DNA of 64,000 nt from Marsupella aquatica. Lineage: Eukaryota; Marchantiophyta. Location: positions 496,001-560,000 of the forward strand of contig OZ316896.1 in NCBI GenBank assembly GCA_973895155.1. Reading direction: 5' to 3'. A model generated the notes under the pieces. That model searched no databases, was not told where the DNA came from, and worked only from the letters and a program-made list of their open reading frames with translations. This document shows, piece by piece, positions 39,742 to 50,114 of this stretch; within the stretch, counting starts at the first letter, position 1; every line of letters starts with the position of its first letter. The translations under genes were made by a program, and so were the position numbers.

Positions 39742-39774
39742 CTAGACACTCCCTGCCAAGGCTCTTAGTGCCTG

Positions 39775-40170
39775 AATCTCAACTTCTAACGCCTGAATCT
39801 CCAGAGTGCTTGCACTAAGGACAACTTTTGCCCTGCTGGTAATCACACATCAAAATGTGGTAAACTTCTAACGCCTGAATCTCCAAAGTGCTTGCACTAA
39901 GGACAACTTTTGCCCAGCTGGTAATCACACATCAAAATGTGGTAAATGTGCTAATATGCAATCATTTAATGTCATGCATCATGTCATATTTTGATGTGCA
40001 CTTACAGGCGGGCTTACAGGGACCCTAACGATACTAAAGTCTAGTCACTCCCTCCCAAGGCATGTCCAGGGCCCTAACGATACTAAAGTCTAGTCACTCC
40101 CTCCCAAGGCATGTCCAGGGTCCTTGCACTACGGACAACTTTTGGCAGTTCACATTAATCTCTAGTACCC
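39775..40170. repeat. Two adjacent tandem duplications (82 bp and 49 bp periods)
   Basis: An 82-bp unit (AACTTCTAACGCCTGAATCT onward to ATCAAAATGTGGTAA) is present at 39781 and 39863. A 49-bp unit (CCCTAACGATACTAAAGTCT onward) is present at 40023 and 40072. Parts of the same unit (TGCACTAAGGACAA...CATTAAT) flank the foldback element to the left, so that element landed inside this older repeat family. Confidence 0.85.
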
Positions 40171-41042
40171 TCCCAACCACAAGTACGAGTGACAAGGGTC
40201 AAGGCCTCAAGGGGCTCCAAGTTACCCAGAGTCCCCATAAACTCCTTCATCAGGTCACTCAATACATCGGGGAATGGTAAACAAATGAGAGTGAAGAGCA
40301 AACAATGAGTGAACACCCTCACTAGATGACATTTTAAGCTGAAAAAGAGAAAATAAAGCAAAGAAAGTGAATAGTAAAACAAAGAAAAGTCAACTAGTGA
40401 ACCAAAGAGAACCAGTGAAAACCTACATTAAACGACAAAAGAGAAAACAATAATGAAGGAGCTCTAGTTTGATTCTTAATTTACACTTAATCTGCACATA
40501 TGACAAAAAGGTAGGCAGCCGCACTCCCTCATAGAGCCGAGTAAAAACAAATATTTTTTTCTTTCTGTACAAAAACATATCCTACCTCAACAGCCCATGA
40601 GAAATTTTAAGGATATTATGTACTCAACTTCTCATTCATGGAGTGAAAGCTAGGTCCAGAAAGGATAAACTATGTTTTATCTATAAAGGCAAGTAGATAA
40701 ACTAAAATTTATTGATAAATGAGTTTTATCGATGAAACAATTCATTATTACTAAAATTGGTTTATGAATAAGCCTACTTTTGACCTATGGATTATTGATG
40801 AACTCTTTAAACTCATTTATCTATACCCTATTTTCCATGACATATCTTTGGCTAGGGGCTTCCACAACATATGCAATTTAGCAAATTTGGTCACAGTTTT
40901 CTCTACCTAGTACAGACTCTGATGACAATATGCTTAAATTGTTGAGGTGTGGGTTGTTTCGATGTTTGGCTAAAATAATTCATAATGAGTTAAAATTAGG
41001 GGAACAAAAATCCAATGCGCACTGAGCCAATGTAAAAATTTA
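40171..41042. other. A/T-rich spacer, no gene recognised
   Basis: Spacer between the tandem duplications and the L1 insertion. No protein-like frame and no clear terminal repeats were seen. Confidence 0.5.
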
Positions 41043-41057
41043 GCCACTCGTTACTTG

Positions 41058-42052
41058 CTTTTTTTCTTGAAAGGAGCACTTTACTTATGTGAAAAGTAAA
41101 ACCCAATAAAACGACCGGGCGTAACAGGCCAGATCACATGCGATCAAAAGGCCAGGAGACCACCCAGAGACCAAACACGTTCAGTCACGAGGGTACAGAA
41201 TAACAGGATACACTACTGGTGAAAAAGAAACAGACTTCACCAAACTAAGCAACTACAAACAAACAAATAAGAGGGAGCTGACTCAGCCAAAGGAGCAGGA
41301 AGAGAACCGGCATATAACTGATAACTGAACAACTGTCCAAAAGCGAAGATCCAAATAAAAGGATCAACTATTTGCCAAGACAAAGACTAGCAACTAATCA
41401 GCATGGACGAAATAAAAGCAAAAGTCCAGGTGAGCTCAAGGTACGTGGATCAAAGGCCCACCAAGGGCGATAATCAATCACCAGGTCACCATTGACCACA
41501 CTGAATAAACCACCATTACGGCCAAAATCTCGCACCAACATCCCCGTCAGCATCGTCATAGGGCAGCTGTTTAACATTTTTAACTTCTTCAACCCACTAC
41601 ACCAAGTAATTTTTATGTAAGACGAATCTCCATCCAGATTTTAAGACGTATGTTGCATTCAGAAACCCGCACTGCTTCCCGATCCAATGTACATCGAGCT
41701 TTCCAAATTTGCCAGTTGGTGATGCCATGAATCAAATGCCAAAGCTTAAGTGGAACACTGTTACTGCGAGAGGGCGGAACTCCAAGAATAGCATGGATGA
41801 TATCAAAACAGAATGGTGGAGCATTGGGTTTTAAGGATCTGTTAACCAAATTTTTAACCCATAACCAAATCCACTGAGATTCAGGACATGCCCATTGGCA
41901 GTGGAAAATATCTTCATGTGAATTTCCTTCACATCGACTGCACCACCAAGAATCATCATTGCGGGAGAAGGGAATGATTGTGCCATCTTCTCTTCTTTTA
42001 GTAGACCTGCACCCAATATAATATTTCTTGGCATTGATACTATCTACTAATT
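41058..42052 (-). mobile_element. 5'-truncated L1-type LINE insertion
   Basis: The 995-bp insert is flanked by identical 15-bp copies of GCCACTCGTTACTTG at 41043-41057 and 42053-42067, a target-site duplication. On the minus strand it starts inside ORF2 near its C-terminus, runs through about 550 bp of 3' untranslated sequence and ends in a short A-rich tail (CAAGAAAAAAAG). Truncated 5' ends and variable target duplications are typical of L1 retrotransposition by target-primed reverse transcription. Confidence 0.88.
41613..42052 (-). pseudogene. C-terminal fragment of L1 ORF2 (zf-RVT zinc-binding domain)
   Basis: About 146 codons of the element frame remain open. They contain WWCSRCEGNSHEDIFHC and WACPESQWIWLW, the zinc-binding motif that follows the reverse transcriptase in plant L1 ORF2 (zf-RVT), then a tail with WQIWKARC. 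Endonuclease and reverse transcriptase domains are absent because of 5' truncation. The open frame starts slightly upstream, outside the element, so the first codons are flanking DNA. Confidence 0.85.
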
Positions 42053-42088
42053 GCCACTCGTTACTTGTCATGCGCATAGTTAAATGGC

Positions 42089-42285
42089 ACTACGGTACAA
42101 GAGTGTAGGGGCTGTAAGAGCCCTCTAATTGTGGTACGCCCAGGTAGAGAGACAACCATTATGCCCCAGGTACGAGGTATTTAACTTCTACGGTAGAAGT
42201 GCGTAGGGGCTGTACGAGCCCCTCTAATTGTGGTACGCCCAGGTAAAGAGAATCATTATGCCCCAGGTAGGAGCTATTTAACTTC
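42089..42285. repeat. 98-bp tandem duplication
   Basis: Two copies starting at about 42090 and 42188 (CTACGGTA...GTAGGGGCTGT...TAATTGTGGTACGCCCAGG...ATTATGCCCCAGGTA). They differ by a few substitutions and small indels. Confidence 0.9.
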
Positions 42286-42400
42286 TTTTATTAACAAGGT
42301 ACATTAAGGTTGAGGAGGAGGTGAGACTGTGCTTCAGAGGGGAGAGACCAAAGAAGGTACGCAGACCCTGCATCAAAAGTGTGTGCAGGTACTAGTGGTA

Positions 42401-42828
42401 CAAAGGCGTGACATTTTCATTTAAAGAGTCACTATACATGACAAAAACATGTTTATATTAGATTTCATGTACTTTTTTAGTTTCAAATTGTAGAATTTTT
42501 AGAACAAACTCTCACATTTTATCGTTTTTTAGTACCTTTTTTTAGTACTAAATTGTAACATTAGTCTAACAAAATCGCAACACTTCTCTTTTAATATGAC
42601 CAACAGTGGTTTGCGAAAGCTGCAAAGGTGTGACATTTTCATTTAAAGAGTCACTAGACATGACAAAAACATGTTTATATTAGATTCCATGTACTTTTTT
42701 AGTTTCAAATTGTAGAATTTTAGAACAAACTCTCACATTTCATCATTTTTTAATACTAAATTGTAACATTAGTCTAACAAAATCGCAACACTTCTGTTTT
42801 AATATGATCAACAGTGGTTTGCGAAATG
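42401..42828. repeat. 222-bp tandem duplication
   Basis: Copies begin at 42401 and 42623 (CAAAGGYGTGACATTTTCAT) and end with CAACAGTGGTTTGCGAAA. They are almost identical apart from small deletions in the second, so the event is recent. A/T-rich and non-coding. Confidence 0.93.
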
Positions 42829-44353
42829 AATGCTCTTTCACTTTGGCTGGACATGTGCCTTTGGGAAGAAGCCATGCTCGTCAGTTTAGTCACTAGCTTC
42901 AATAGTGAGTAAAATAAGGGAAGACTTCCTTTTCTTCCTGTTAATCACCGACTTCAATTTAGAGATTGTTTTTGAGGATGCGATATGGCGGGACACTCTT
43001 TGGCTATCTTGTCTCATTCAATTTGATTGAAATGTATTTTTATGTTAAATCTGGCCTAGTCTATGCTTTAGCCATTAGAGTTTAGCCATTTTTGGCAACC
43101 CCTTTAATTTATTTTTATTTCATTAGTTTTTGACAGGTACTCTATATGTTTCTTAACATTTTGACGGACATATTTCCTTACTTGCATGAGAAGGTTAGAC
43201 CCTTCAACCAAGAAACTAGTATACTATTCATTATGAGTGCACCTCATATGCCATTGGTTATAAAATTTACATGGTTTATTGATGAACAGGTGTCACCTAA
43301 ATAGAGAGCCCAAAAATTAAAAAAGACCAAAGTTCAGGTTCTCCTCTTTGAATCATAAAATGCTCTACCTATACAAATGTATTGACTAGTCCTTTGAAAT
43401 TAATGTATATATCTTAAAGTATTGTACTTTCTCACTTTAAAAAAGGTGTGTAATTTTTTCATTAATTTTCTTATAAGCATTCTTTTAATACTTTTTTTTT
43501 GTAAACTAGTCAAATTAAAATGTCTCTTCCCGTAAAACTTTATGGTAATTGTTTCAATTATTTTAGATAAATCAAAGTAGGCATGTAGTAGGAGAACATG
43601 CTATATGAGTAATATAAGGGAAGACTTCCTTTTCTTCCTGTTAATCACGACTTCAATTTAGAGTGAAATGGGGAAAGAGTGTTCAAATTGGTGAAATCAA
43701 AGCACACCAGTGTAGTTCAGTGGGTAAATGTAGCACGCAAGCAAACAGAAAAATGATTACTGTTATTAAAGAAAACCCCACTTCAGCAGAGCTAGTTCCT
43801 AGCTGGCCAAAACCTGGTTATCAAATTCCACTTTTGGTAGTACTCCTTAATAGTAGTACCAACTTACTAGTCATTTGGAGTCTGACAAACACACTCAAAT
43901 ATAAAAGGCAGCAAAAATGAAAAAAAAAAACCACTAGTGACTAGCTAACAACATTCTACTCGCTATCCAAGTTTGCATCATACAACACACCTCAGTTCTG
44001 CAGCCTAGATTTTTTTCGCCAATTCAAGAATCTCCACTAGTCAACTGGCACGAAATATAATGCCCTACTAAACTATGGTTCGATTATGATTTGACAAAAT
44101 AACATCTCAACTGAGTTAGCATCGAGGGGACACCTGACATTGCGCTAGAAAACTTGCCTCGCGCCAAAGCATTTGCAAATCCAAACATCGACCGATTCAG
44201 CATTTGCAAATCCAAACATAGACCGATTTGCGGACTTGCGGAGCTTCCCAGTTGCGGCTTAAATTTCCCTTCACCGATGGGGTTCCCATCGTGTACACAG
44301 GCCCCAGGCACGGCCGTCAAATCCCTGGTTTAGTGGTTCGTGGCCGCTAACCC
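42829..44353. other. Repeat-rich spacer before SABATH copy B
   Basis: A block of about 58 bp (AAGACTTCCTTTTCTTCCTG core) occurs at 42907-42964 and 43607-43663, and a degenerate copy with its downstream sequence at about 47474-47740. At 44169-44230 a 32-bp unit (CATTTGCAAATCCAAACATM) is duplicated. No gene is recognised. The right end should be the 3' flank of copy B. Confidence 0.6.
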
Positions 44354-46302
44354 CTAAGTGCGGATCAAAGCAAGACACATCGCACAAGTATGAACAATGC
44401 GTGGCGTCGTGTCTCGCAATGTATCATACCGTTGCAAAATGATTTCAGCAACATTTCGGCCAAAATGTGCTCCCAAGAGATCGCTGAACACAGCTTTCCA
44501 CATGGCTGATACCTGTCTAGACAGGTCAGCGGCTTCTGCCCCAGCCGATGCTGCCGCGACTACTTCGGCATTCAGTTCAATTTCTATTATTTCGGCTCTC
44601 ACGACATTGAACATAGAACCGCAATATGCTAGTGCGTCTGTTAGATCTTCCATGCTTCGGCTGTAGAGTGGAAGATTGAATGTATCACGTTGCTGATCAG
44701 TCACGAGACCCTGCGCAGATGCATGTATCATGTATTGCAATGCATTGTAATATCACGTCCTGCGAAAGTCACGTCAAATATTGGAACTGAAATTTCACTG
44801 ACTCTTTAGTCTTTAATCTACAACTATTCGTTGGTGAGTTCAATAGAGAAGCCCCCGCCACACGGAATTTCGGGAATTTACAATTTGGTCATACTAACTT
44901 TACATGCAGTCTTTCCAGGCTAATTCAGGTCCTCGCTAATGATCACACGTAACAGAGCTCACCACTATGTATTGCTCTCGTTGCATTAGACATCATTCAG
45001 GACTCTACAAGAAAGACCTTTCGACAAAGCCCAATCCTTACTAAAATCCACATAAATGCGTAAGGTGCATACCTCGGCAACCAGATCAGTCAAGACCTCA
45101 TCAAGCTCCTCTATAAATTGCTCCAGAGGATCGTTCGATGGCTCGCCTGGCCCGGAGGTTGATCTCCCGTAGCAGAAGACGAATAACAACCCTCCTGAAA
45201 CGAGCTCTGCTGCCCTAGCTAAGAGGAAGTTCTTCAAATCCAAGAGAGCTTGCTTCTGATATGCTTTTGCCACAGCTGAACGCGAATGTACTATCCATGT
45301 CTTCCCTCTGTTATATGCTGGAGATTCGTTGTCGAGGATCGCATCAGGGATCTACAAACGACAACGTACCTTTCTGTCGTAATGTAGTCGAAGTTTAATC
45401 AAGAACTAACTAATCAATCAATTTGATTTTGAGATTGACACTGCCCATAGTTGCCTCACTGACAGTCCATAATGCAGGTAATTTGCTTCAAGAATAAGCA
45501 CGCATTTCACTCGTGGGGTCCTCTTACTTCGATGAAGACATGCTCACTTAGGTTTGTTTATATTTAAATCGTTTGGCTCTATATTTCTGTTAGTCACCAT
45601 ATCTCAAACTTTTATAACCATGTACACGAAAATCTACATCGTCTCAACACAGAAGTAAGTTCTATGGGCACTCCACGACCGAGGCCCTAGGGTACGACCG
45701 TGAAGGTCACGAGCGTAAGCGAATATTCAACGAACATAATTATATTGATGAGAATGACATACCGTAGATAACCAATGTAGACTGTGAGAGGAGTAGAAAA
45801 TATGAACAGACGATTCAGGAAAAAGACGGTTATAAAAAGACCCCGGCACACCACATGCGTAAAACTTCTTGGCTCTGCTATCATCGCTCAACAACTGGAA
45901 TAGATTGTTGAAGTCATTCGATGGCAGATCGTTGAAATAAGCCTGGAATGTTGCATCTCCAGGCAGGCGGTTTTTCAACTTGCCAAATATATCTGCTACC
46001 GTGTCGATTGTGTTAGGACCCGACGAGCTGCCGAGATCAGCGGCAACTACGGGGCGTCCATCAGAGGGAAGAATAACTTTCTCAAGGGCGTCATGAAGAG
46101 CTCCCTGCAGGACCCTGGCGAGGACCGATTGAATCTTCGAGTTGCGACTGTAACTGTCCTCCCCGTCGCCTTTGACCATGGAGAAAAGTTTCGGAGCAGA
46201 ATTACCGTGAGGAGCTGTGCTCGAGTACTCGTCCTCGTCTGATCCATCGTTAGTGCTTCGCACATCTTCGGGCACATCCATGATTGGACGGCTCGACGAC
46301 AT
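44354..46302 (-). CDS. SABATH carboxyl methyltransferase, copy B
   Basis: Three exons, 46302-45763, 45351-45073 and 44710-44354 (540+279+357 nt), 391 residues, at the same intron positions as copy A. Conserved motifs are SMVKGDGEDSYSRNS, AADLGSSSGPNT, FNDLPSNDFN, GVPGSFYNRLFP, SLHWLST and, in exon 2, ELVSGGLLFVFCYGRS. No stop or frameshift is seen. Intron 2 carries a block (AGAGAAGCCCCCGCCACA) shared closely with copy C and less closely with A, so B and C look like the more recent pair. It acts on an unknown small carboxylic acid with S-adenosylmethionine, probably in the cytosol, since no targeting peptide is evident. Confidence 0.93.
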
Positions 46303-46398
46303 TTCCTGCTTAGCTTTCTCCTTACAACAATTGGAGTCTACTCAAGCGCCAACAAATCCGGCAACAAATACATTCTTCTTCTTTCCTCCCAGAGTTAT

Positions 46399-46512
46399 CG
46401 TCACGAATATGAGGAATGGCGGGTGTTTCTTGGTCTACTGACAGTCCTCAGAGAAATTGCGAAATCGGGGCACTCTCCTCTTTGTCCTTCTAATCGATCA
46501 GAGTTTGGGGTT
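46399..46512 (-). promoter_or_regulatory. Conserved upstream block, SABATH copy B
   Basis: The copy B version of the block shared by all three genes, with AGGAATGGCGG, GAGAAATTGCGAAATCGGGG and CTAATCGATCA, 100-210 bp before the start codon. B and C remain similar for roughly 250 bp further upstream. Confidence 0.6.
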
Positions 46513-46699
46513 GAGGATGTGCACGCAAGGCAGTAGTGCGTTGCTTTGTGGGGAGGATGGGCTGAAAAAGATGCAAGGAACATTTCTTCATCACATTTCC
46601 CATATTCTTGTCTTTGTGGGCAGGCTGGGTCGAAGACGACGGTCCAAGGACTGTTTCTTATCAGATTTGCCTACATTATATTCCGACGCTCAGATATCC

Positions 46700-47190
46700 C
46701 CGAATCGAATTTGCGGATGACCATAGGATTCTGGCTACTGGGGTTCTATGCCTAGGTGGTCAAAAGGCTAGTGCGAGACCCAACTCCTAGACACTTTTCG
46801 CCACAAGTGGCCAAAACGTTTTGTGAGAGGTGAATATTTTATAGCGTAGTTTCCTAGATTATTGTCTGACCCTCATATTTAAGTAGATTTTAAGGATGAC
46901 CGTTAGATTGTGATGACTCTGGTCTGACCCTCATATTTAAAACATCATATTTAAGGATGACCCTTAGATTCTGGTGAAGGGGGTCTCTTCCTAGGTTGAC
47001 AGGCTATTGGGAGACCCTTAACCTGCCCACTTTTTGCCAAAATTGTCCAAATGTTGCTGGAAAGGTGGAATGTACTGTAGCTAGTTTATTTTGTCGAAAG
47101 TGTCCAAATGTTGTTGCAACGGTGGAATACACTCTAGCTAATATATTTTGTCAAAAGTGGCTAAAACGTTTAGGAGAGTGCAATCTAGCC
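46700..47190. repeat. Degenerate repeat of about 190 bp upstream of copy B
   Basis: Recurrent phrases (AAGGATGACC, TTAGATTCTGG, CCTAGGT, GGGAGACCC, GTGGCCAAAACGTTTTG, GAGAGGTGAATATTTT, CTGACCCTCATATTTAAG) appear in the same order in at least two copies. The same family occurs upstream of copy C and was not noticed upstream of copy A. Confidence 0.75.
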
Positions 47191-48722
47191 AGTTTTGTCA
47201 CCAAAAAATATGGTGGCGCGCTCATGCTACGAAGCACTCTCTTCATTTCACTCACTAGCTTCAATAGTGAGTAAAATTAGGGAAGAAGACCCTGCTTCAT
47301 TTCATTCACTAGGCAGCAGGAAAATGAGGGAAGAAGCCATTCTTTTCATTTTATTAATCACTATTTCAATATGTCATTTTATTTACTAATTTCAGTACCT
47401 TCAGTAGTAAAATGAGGGCCAAATGAGGGAAGAAGCCATTATCTTCATTTTACTGACTAGCTTCAATATGGAGTCAGATAAGCCAGGGTAGACGTCCTTT
47501 TCTTCCTATTAGTTACTAGGCAGCTTGAATTTGAAGTAAAATGGGGAAGGAGTGTTCAGACCCCTGAAATCAAAGAACAGTACTGCAGATGGGTGGGCAA
47601 TTGTAATAGTATCATAAGTTCAAAAATCTCACTTCTCTAGCAAAGTTAGTCCCTAGCTTGCCAAAACCTGGTTAGTAAGTAAAATCTAGTTTTGGGACTC
47701 CTCCTTTGCATGGCACCCATCTGGAGTCAAGTGTACTCAAAATATGTCAGTCAAAGTATGCACTGTCTAAACCCATTCGATCTACATAGATCCCACAAAA
47801 TGGAAGCAGTTGACTCAGACCCAAACCACTCCTGTGGGTCTACATAGAAAGCCAAGTCAACAATATATGGAGTTTGAAACTAAGAGTATCATGACTGCTC
47901 ATGGTCTAAATAGATGACTGGACTGAGCTTAGACCCAAACAGTCAATCACTCAACCAGGTTTTTAGATTGACTGTTGGACTAAGTTCACTCACCTATATA
48001 ATAAAGAGAGCTCAGAGTCACAATGCACTCTGAATGTCTTTCACCACTCGATCTTGAGTCTCTCAAACTTGTTGGTTTTTGGTTTCTCCATTCACAGGTT
48101 ATGGGCCCACTCTTGCTAGGTTCCATTTCACGTTTGAAGAAAGATAAGTTAGACAAATGATAGTCACCTGATCAGTGATTTCTATGTACTAGAGCTAGAT
48201 TATAGTTACACATTCAAGATGGCAACCTCACAGATTGCAGATTCAATTCTCTCATCGGACTTTCCCATTCTCTCACCATCGGACTTTCTGATAGAAGTCC
48301 GATTGTCTATATCCGATACTATTAAAATGACATGTTGCTATGCTAGTAGTATCGGATATATGGTTTTTCAAATTTTATTTTACAAAGGCGTCCGATGTGG
48401 AGAGAATCGGAAAAAGGGGGTAAAATGTACTAGTATATATGACATATATTGTGTAGCACATCCCTCCATACCATGATAAACCTAGTTATTTTCTCTAAAT
48501 AAATGAGTGTACACTTAAATTCCCACATTCTAATATGTGATTGCTAGGAGTGCAAAGGTATATTATCACATTTTGATGTGTTATGAACCTGTTTATCTTA
48601 TTTAAATCAATGAATGCACACTTAGATTAACACATTTTGATATGTGATCGTGCACAGGTATATTATCACATTTGGATATGTGATTGCTAGAGGGGGAGAT
48701 TAGGGTGTGAAGGTGTACTCTC
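47191..48722. other. Repeat-rich spacer between SABATH copies B and C
   Basis: No gene is recognised. It holds degenerate copies of the TTCCTTTTCTTCCT block, an imperfect inverted repeat at 48239-48410, and a 101-bp near-tandem duplication (AGGTATATTATCACATTT at about 48556 and 48657). Confidence 0.6.
48239..48410. repeat. Imperfect 170-bp hairpin, possible MITE
   Basis: An inner perfect 14-bp stem (TATATCCGATACTA at 48308-48321 with its complement at 48347-48360) is enclosed by an outer imperfect stem (ATTCTCTCATCGGAC against GTCCGATGTGGAGAGAAT). No clear target duplication was found, so assignment to a transposon class is open. Confidence 0.55.
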
Positions 48723-49150
48723 TAAGAGCATCCGCACCGGTGCCTGCCAAAAGGCATCGGGCTTGCAAAAGCCTGCTTTTCCAGGTCCCGGTAATTTTCC
48801 GTGTTGCACCAGTCGCTGCTATAGCTAAACGGTTTTCAGGTCTCTGGCTATACTCGTTTGCCGACTGCTATATCGGCCCCCTTTGGCAGTCTGAAAACCA
48901 CGTTTGGCAGTCCTTGGAAAACCCATCTACGATCCAAAGCCTGCCACTTGTCCACATCCTACGTGCAAGCAAACCTTCCCCCGTGAATATGAATTCTGGC
49001 GCGCGTACCTGCAGGCAGCAGCAGATGTCGATGCACGTTTTCCCTGTAGCTTGACAGAGCTCTGGTCGCATCGAGAGGTCGTGGTACCATCAACAGCTCA
49101 AAGATCTGCACTCCAATCGTGTGTAGAAATGGCCCAACGGGGCAAGAACT

Positions 49151-49789
49151 TCAGTCCACTTGAATTAAAACAGCTATGCTATTCCTACTTGGAGATATCC
49201 CAAGACCCTTGTGTTGGTAGTGGGCAAAAGAGAGAGAATTTCTGGGAGAGACTTTCTGGTACAAAGACTTTCGGTACAAAGACTTTCGGTACAAAGACTT
49301 TCTGGCTGTTGATTCTGCAAGCCTACAATATTCATCAGTGGCATCTGCTCCTATCCCAAATGCTAATTGTCGCAAAGCAGCTGTGACTTTTTGTAGCCCA
49401 GATAGGCCCATTCTTTTGGTAGCATCTCTCTTCTGTTGAAAAAATTCATCGTGTGTCGAAACTGCAAGCAGAATTCTATCAAACAAACGCCGGGTCATCC
49501 TAAATCGTCTGCGGAAATCTTTACTATCATACGTACAATGTTCAATGAAATAATCATCAACAATGGTTTCATGTCCTCGCTCACGCTTCCTATCTTTGTT
49601 GGGCTTCTTGCCAAGCGTTGACCCTCCTCCTTGCTTGCGCTCCTTCCGCTGCCACGATTGGACTGCTTGGAGAGAGAGTGGTCCAGTGCAGATGGCCGTC
49701 TCCCAGAATTCATCCTCCTCCTCCATGGACGCCATCTCTACCTCAATCTGTTTTTGCAATTTAAGTCTCCAAGCACTCATGCGGTCCAT
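49151..49789 (-). pseudogene. N-terminal fragment of a PIF/Harbinger transposase
   Basis: A 212-codon frame. Residues 1-160 look like the N-terminal part of plant Harbinger-type transposases: DDYFIEHCTYDSKDFRRRF, RMTRRLFDRILLAV, HDEFFQQKRDA and GLSGLQKVTAALRQLAFG, then ADATDEYCRLAEST. Just after this point the family sequence stops at three copies of KSLYRK/Q, and the following residues are not transposase-like. The DDE catalytic domain is missing, so an active enzyme is not expected. Confidence 0.85.
49258..49302 (-). repeat. 15-bp direct repeat, three copies, at the transposase break
   Basis: GGTACAAAGACTTTC is repeated three times in a row, encoding KSLYR repeats on the minus strand. It sits where recognisable transposase sequence ends, so it probably marks the deletion junction. 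Confidence 0.9.
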
Positions 49790-50114
49790 GATCCAAGCTC
49801 CACTCGTTGGAAAATTGAGTCGGGCAATCGAGCTTGCGCGAACTGGAGAGCTATGTCATTTTTGAAATGTTCGGGACATTGTTTTGTATTGACATTGACA
49901 TTTCTGCGCCAAAATGGCCCTGTTTGCTGGGTTCAAACCTGAGTGATGCGGTTCGAACGCATGGTTAACGTTTTCCAGGCCCCGTTTAGCAGGCACTGGT
50001 GCAGCACGACTTGAGCACGGGGCCTAACCCCATATGCAGGCCTGAAAACCTTGGGGCAAATTTTGCGTTTGGCAGCACCGCACCTGGAAACCGGTGCGGA
50101 TGCTCTAAGTAGAT

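Larger units (their letters stand above)
48726..50105 (-). mobile_element. PIF/Harbinger-type DNA transposon, internally deleted, 1380 bp
   Basis: The ends are perfect 16-bp inverted repeats GAGCATCCGCACCGGT / ACCGGTGCGGATGCTC, flanked by the 3-bp duplication TAA at 48723-48725 and 50106-50108. A 3-bp TWA-type target duplication and this terminus are typical of PIF/Harbinger. The inside keeps only the first part of a transposase gene on the minus strand, so the copy is non-autonomous. It lies 6 bp beyond the stop codon of SABATH copy C. Confidence 0.92.

Noticed and set aside
43690-43760. Possible tRNA-derived element with an A-box-like TAGTTCAGTGGG
   Set aside because: No B box within the next 60 bp, and the related copy at 47.58 kb lacks the A-box match.
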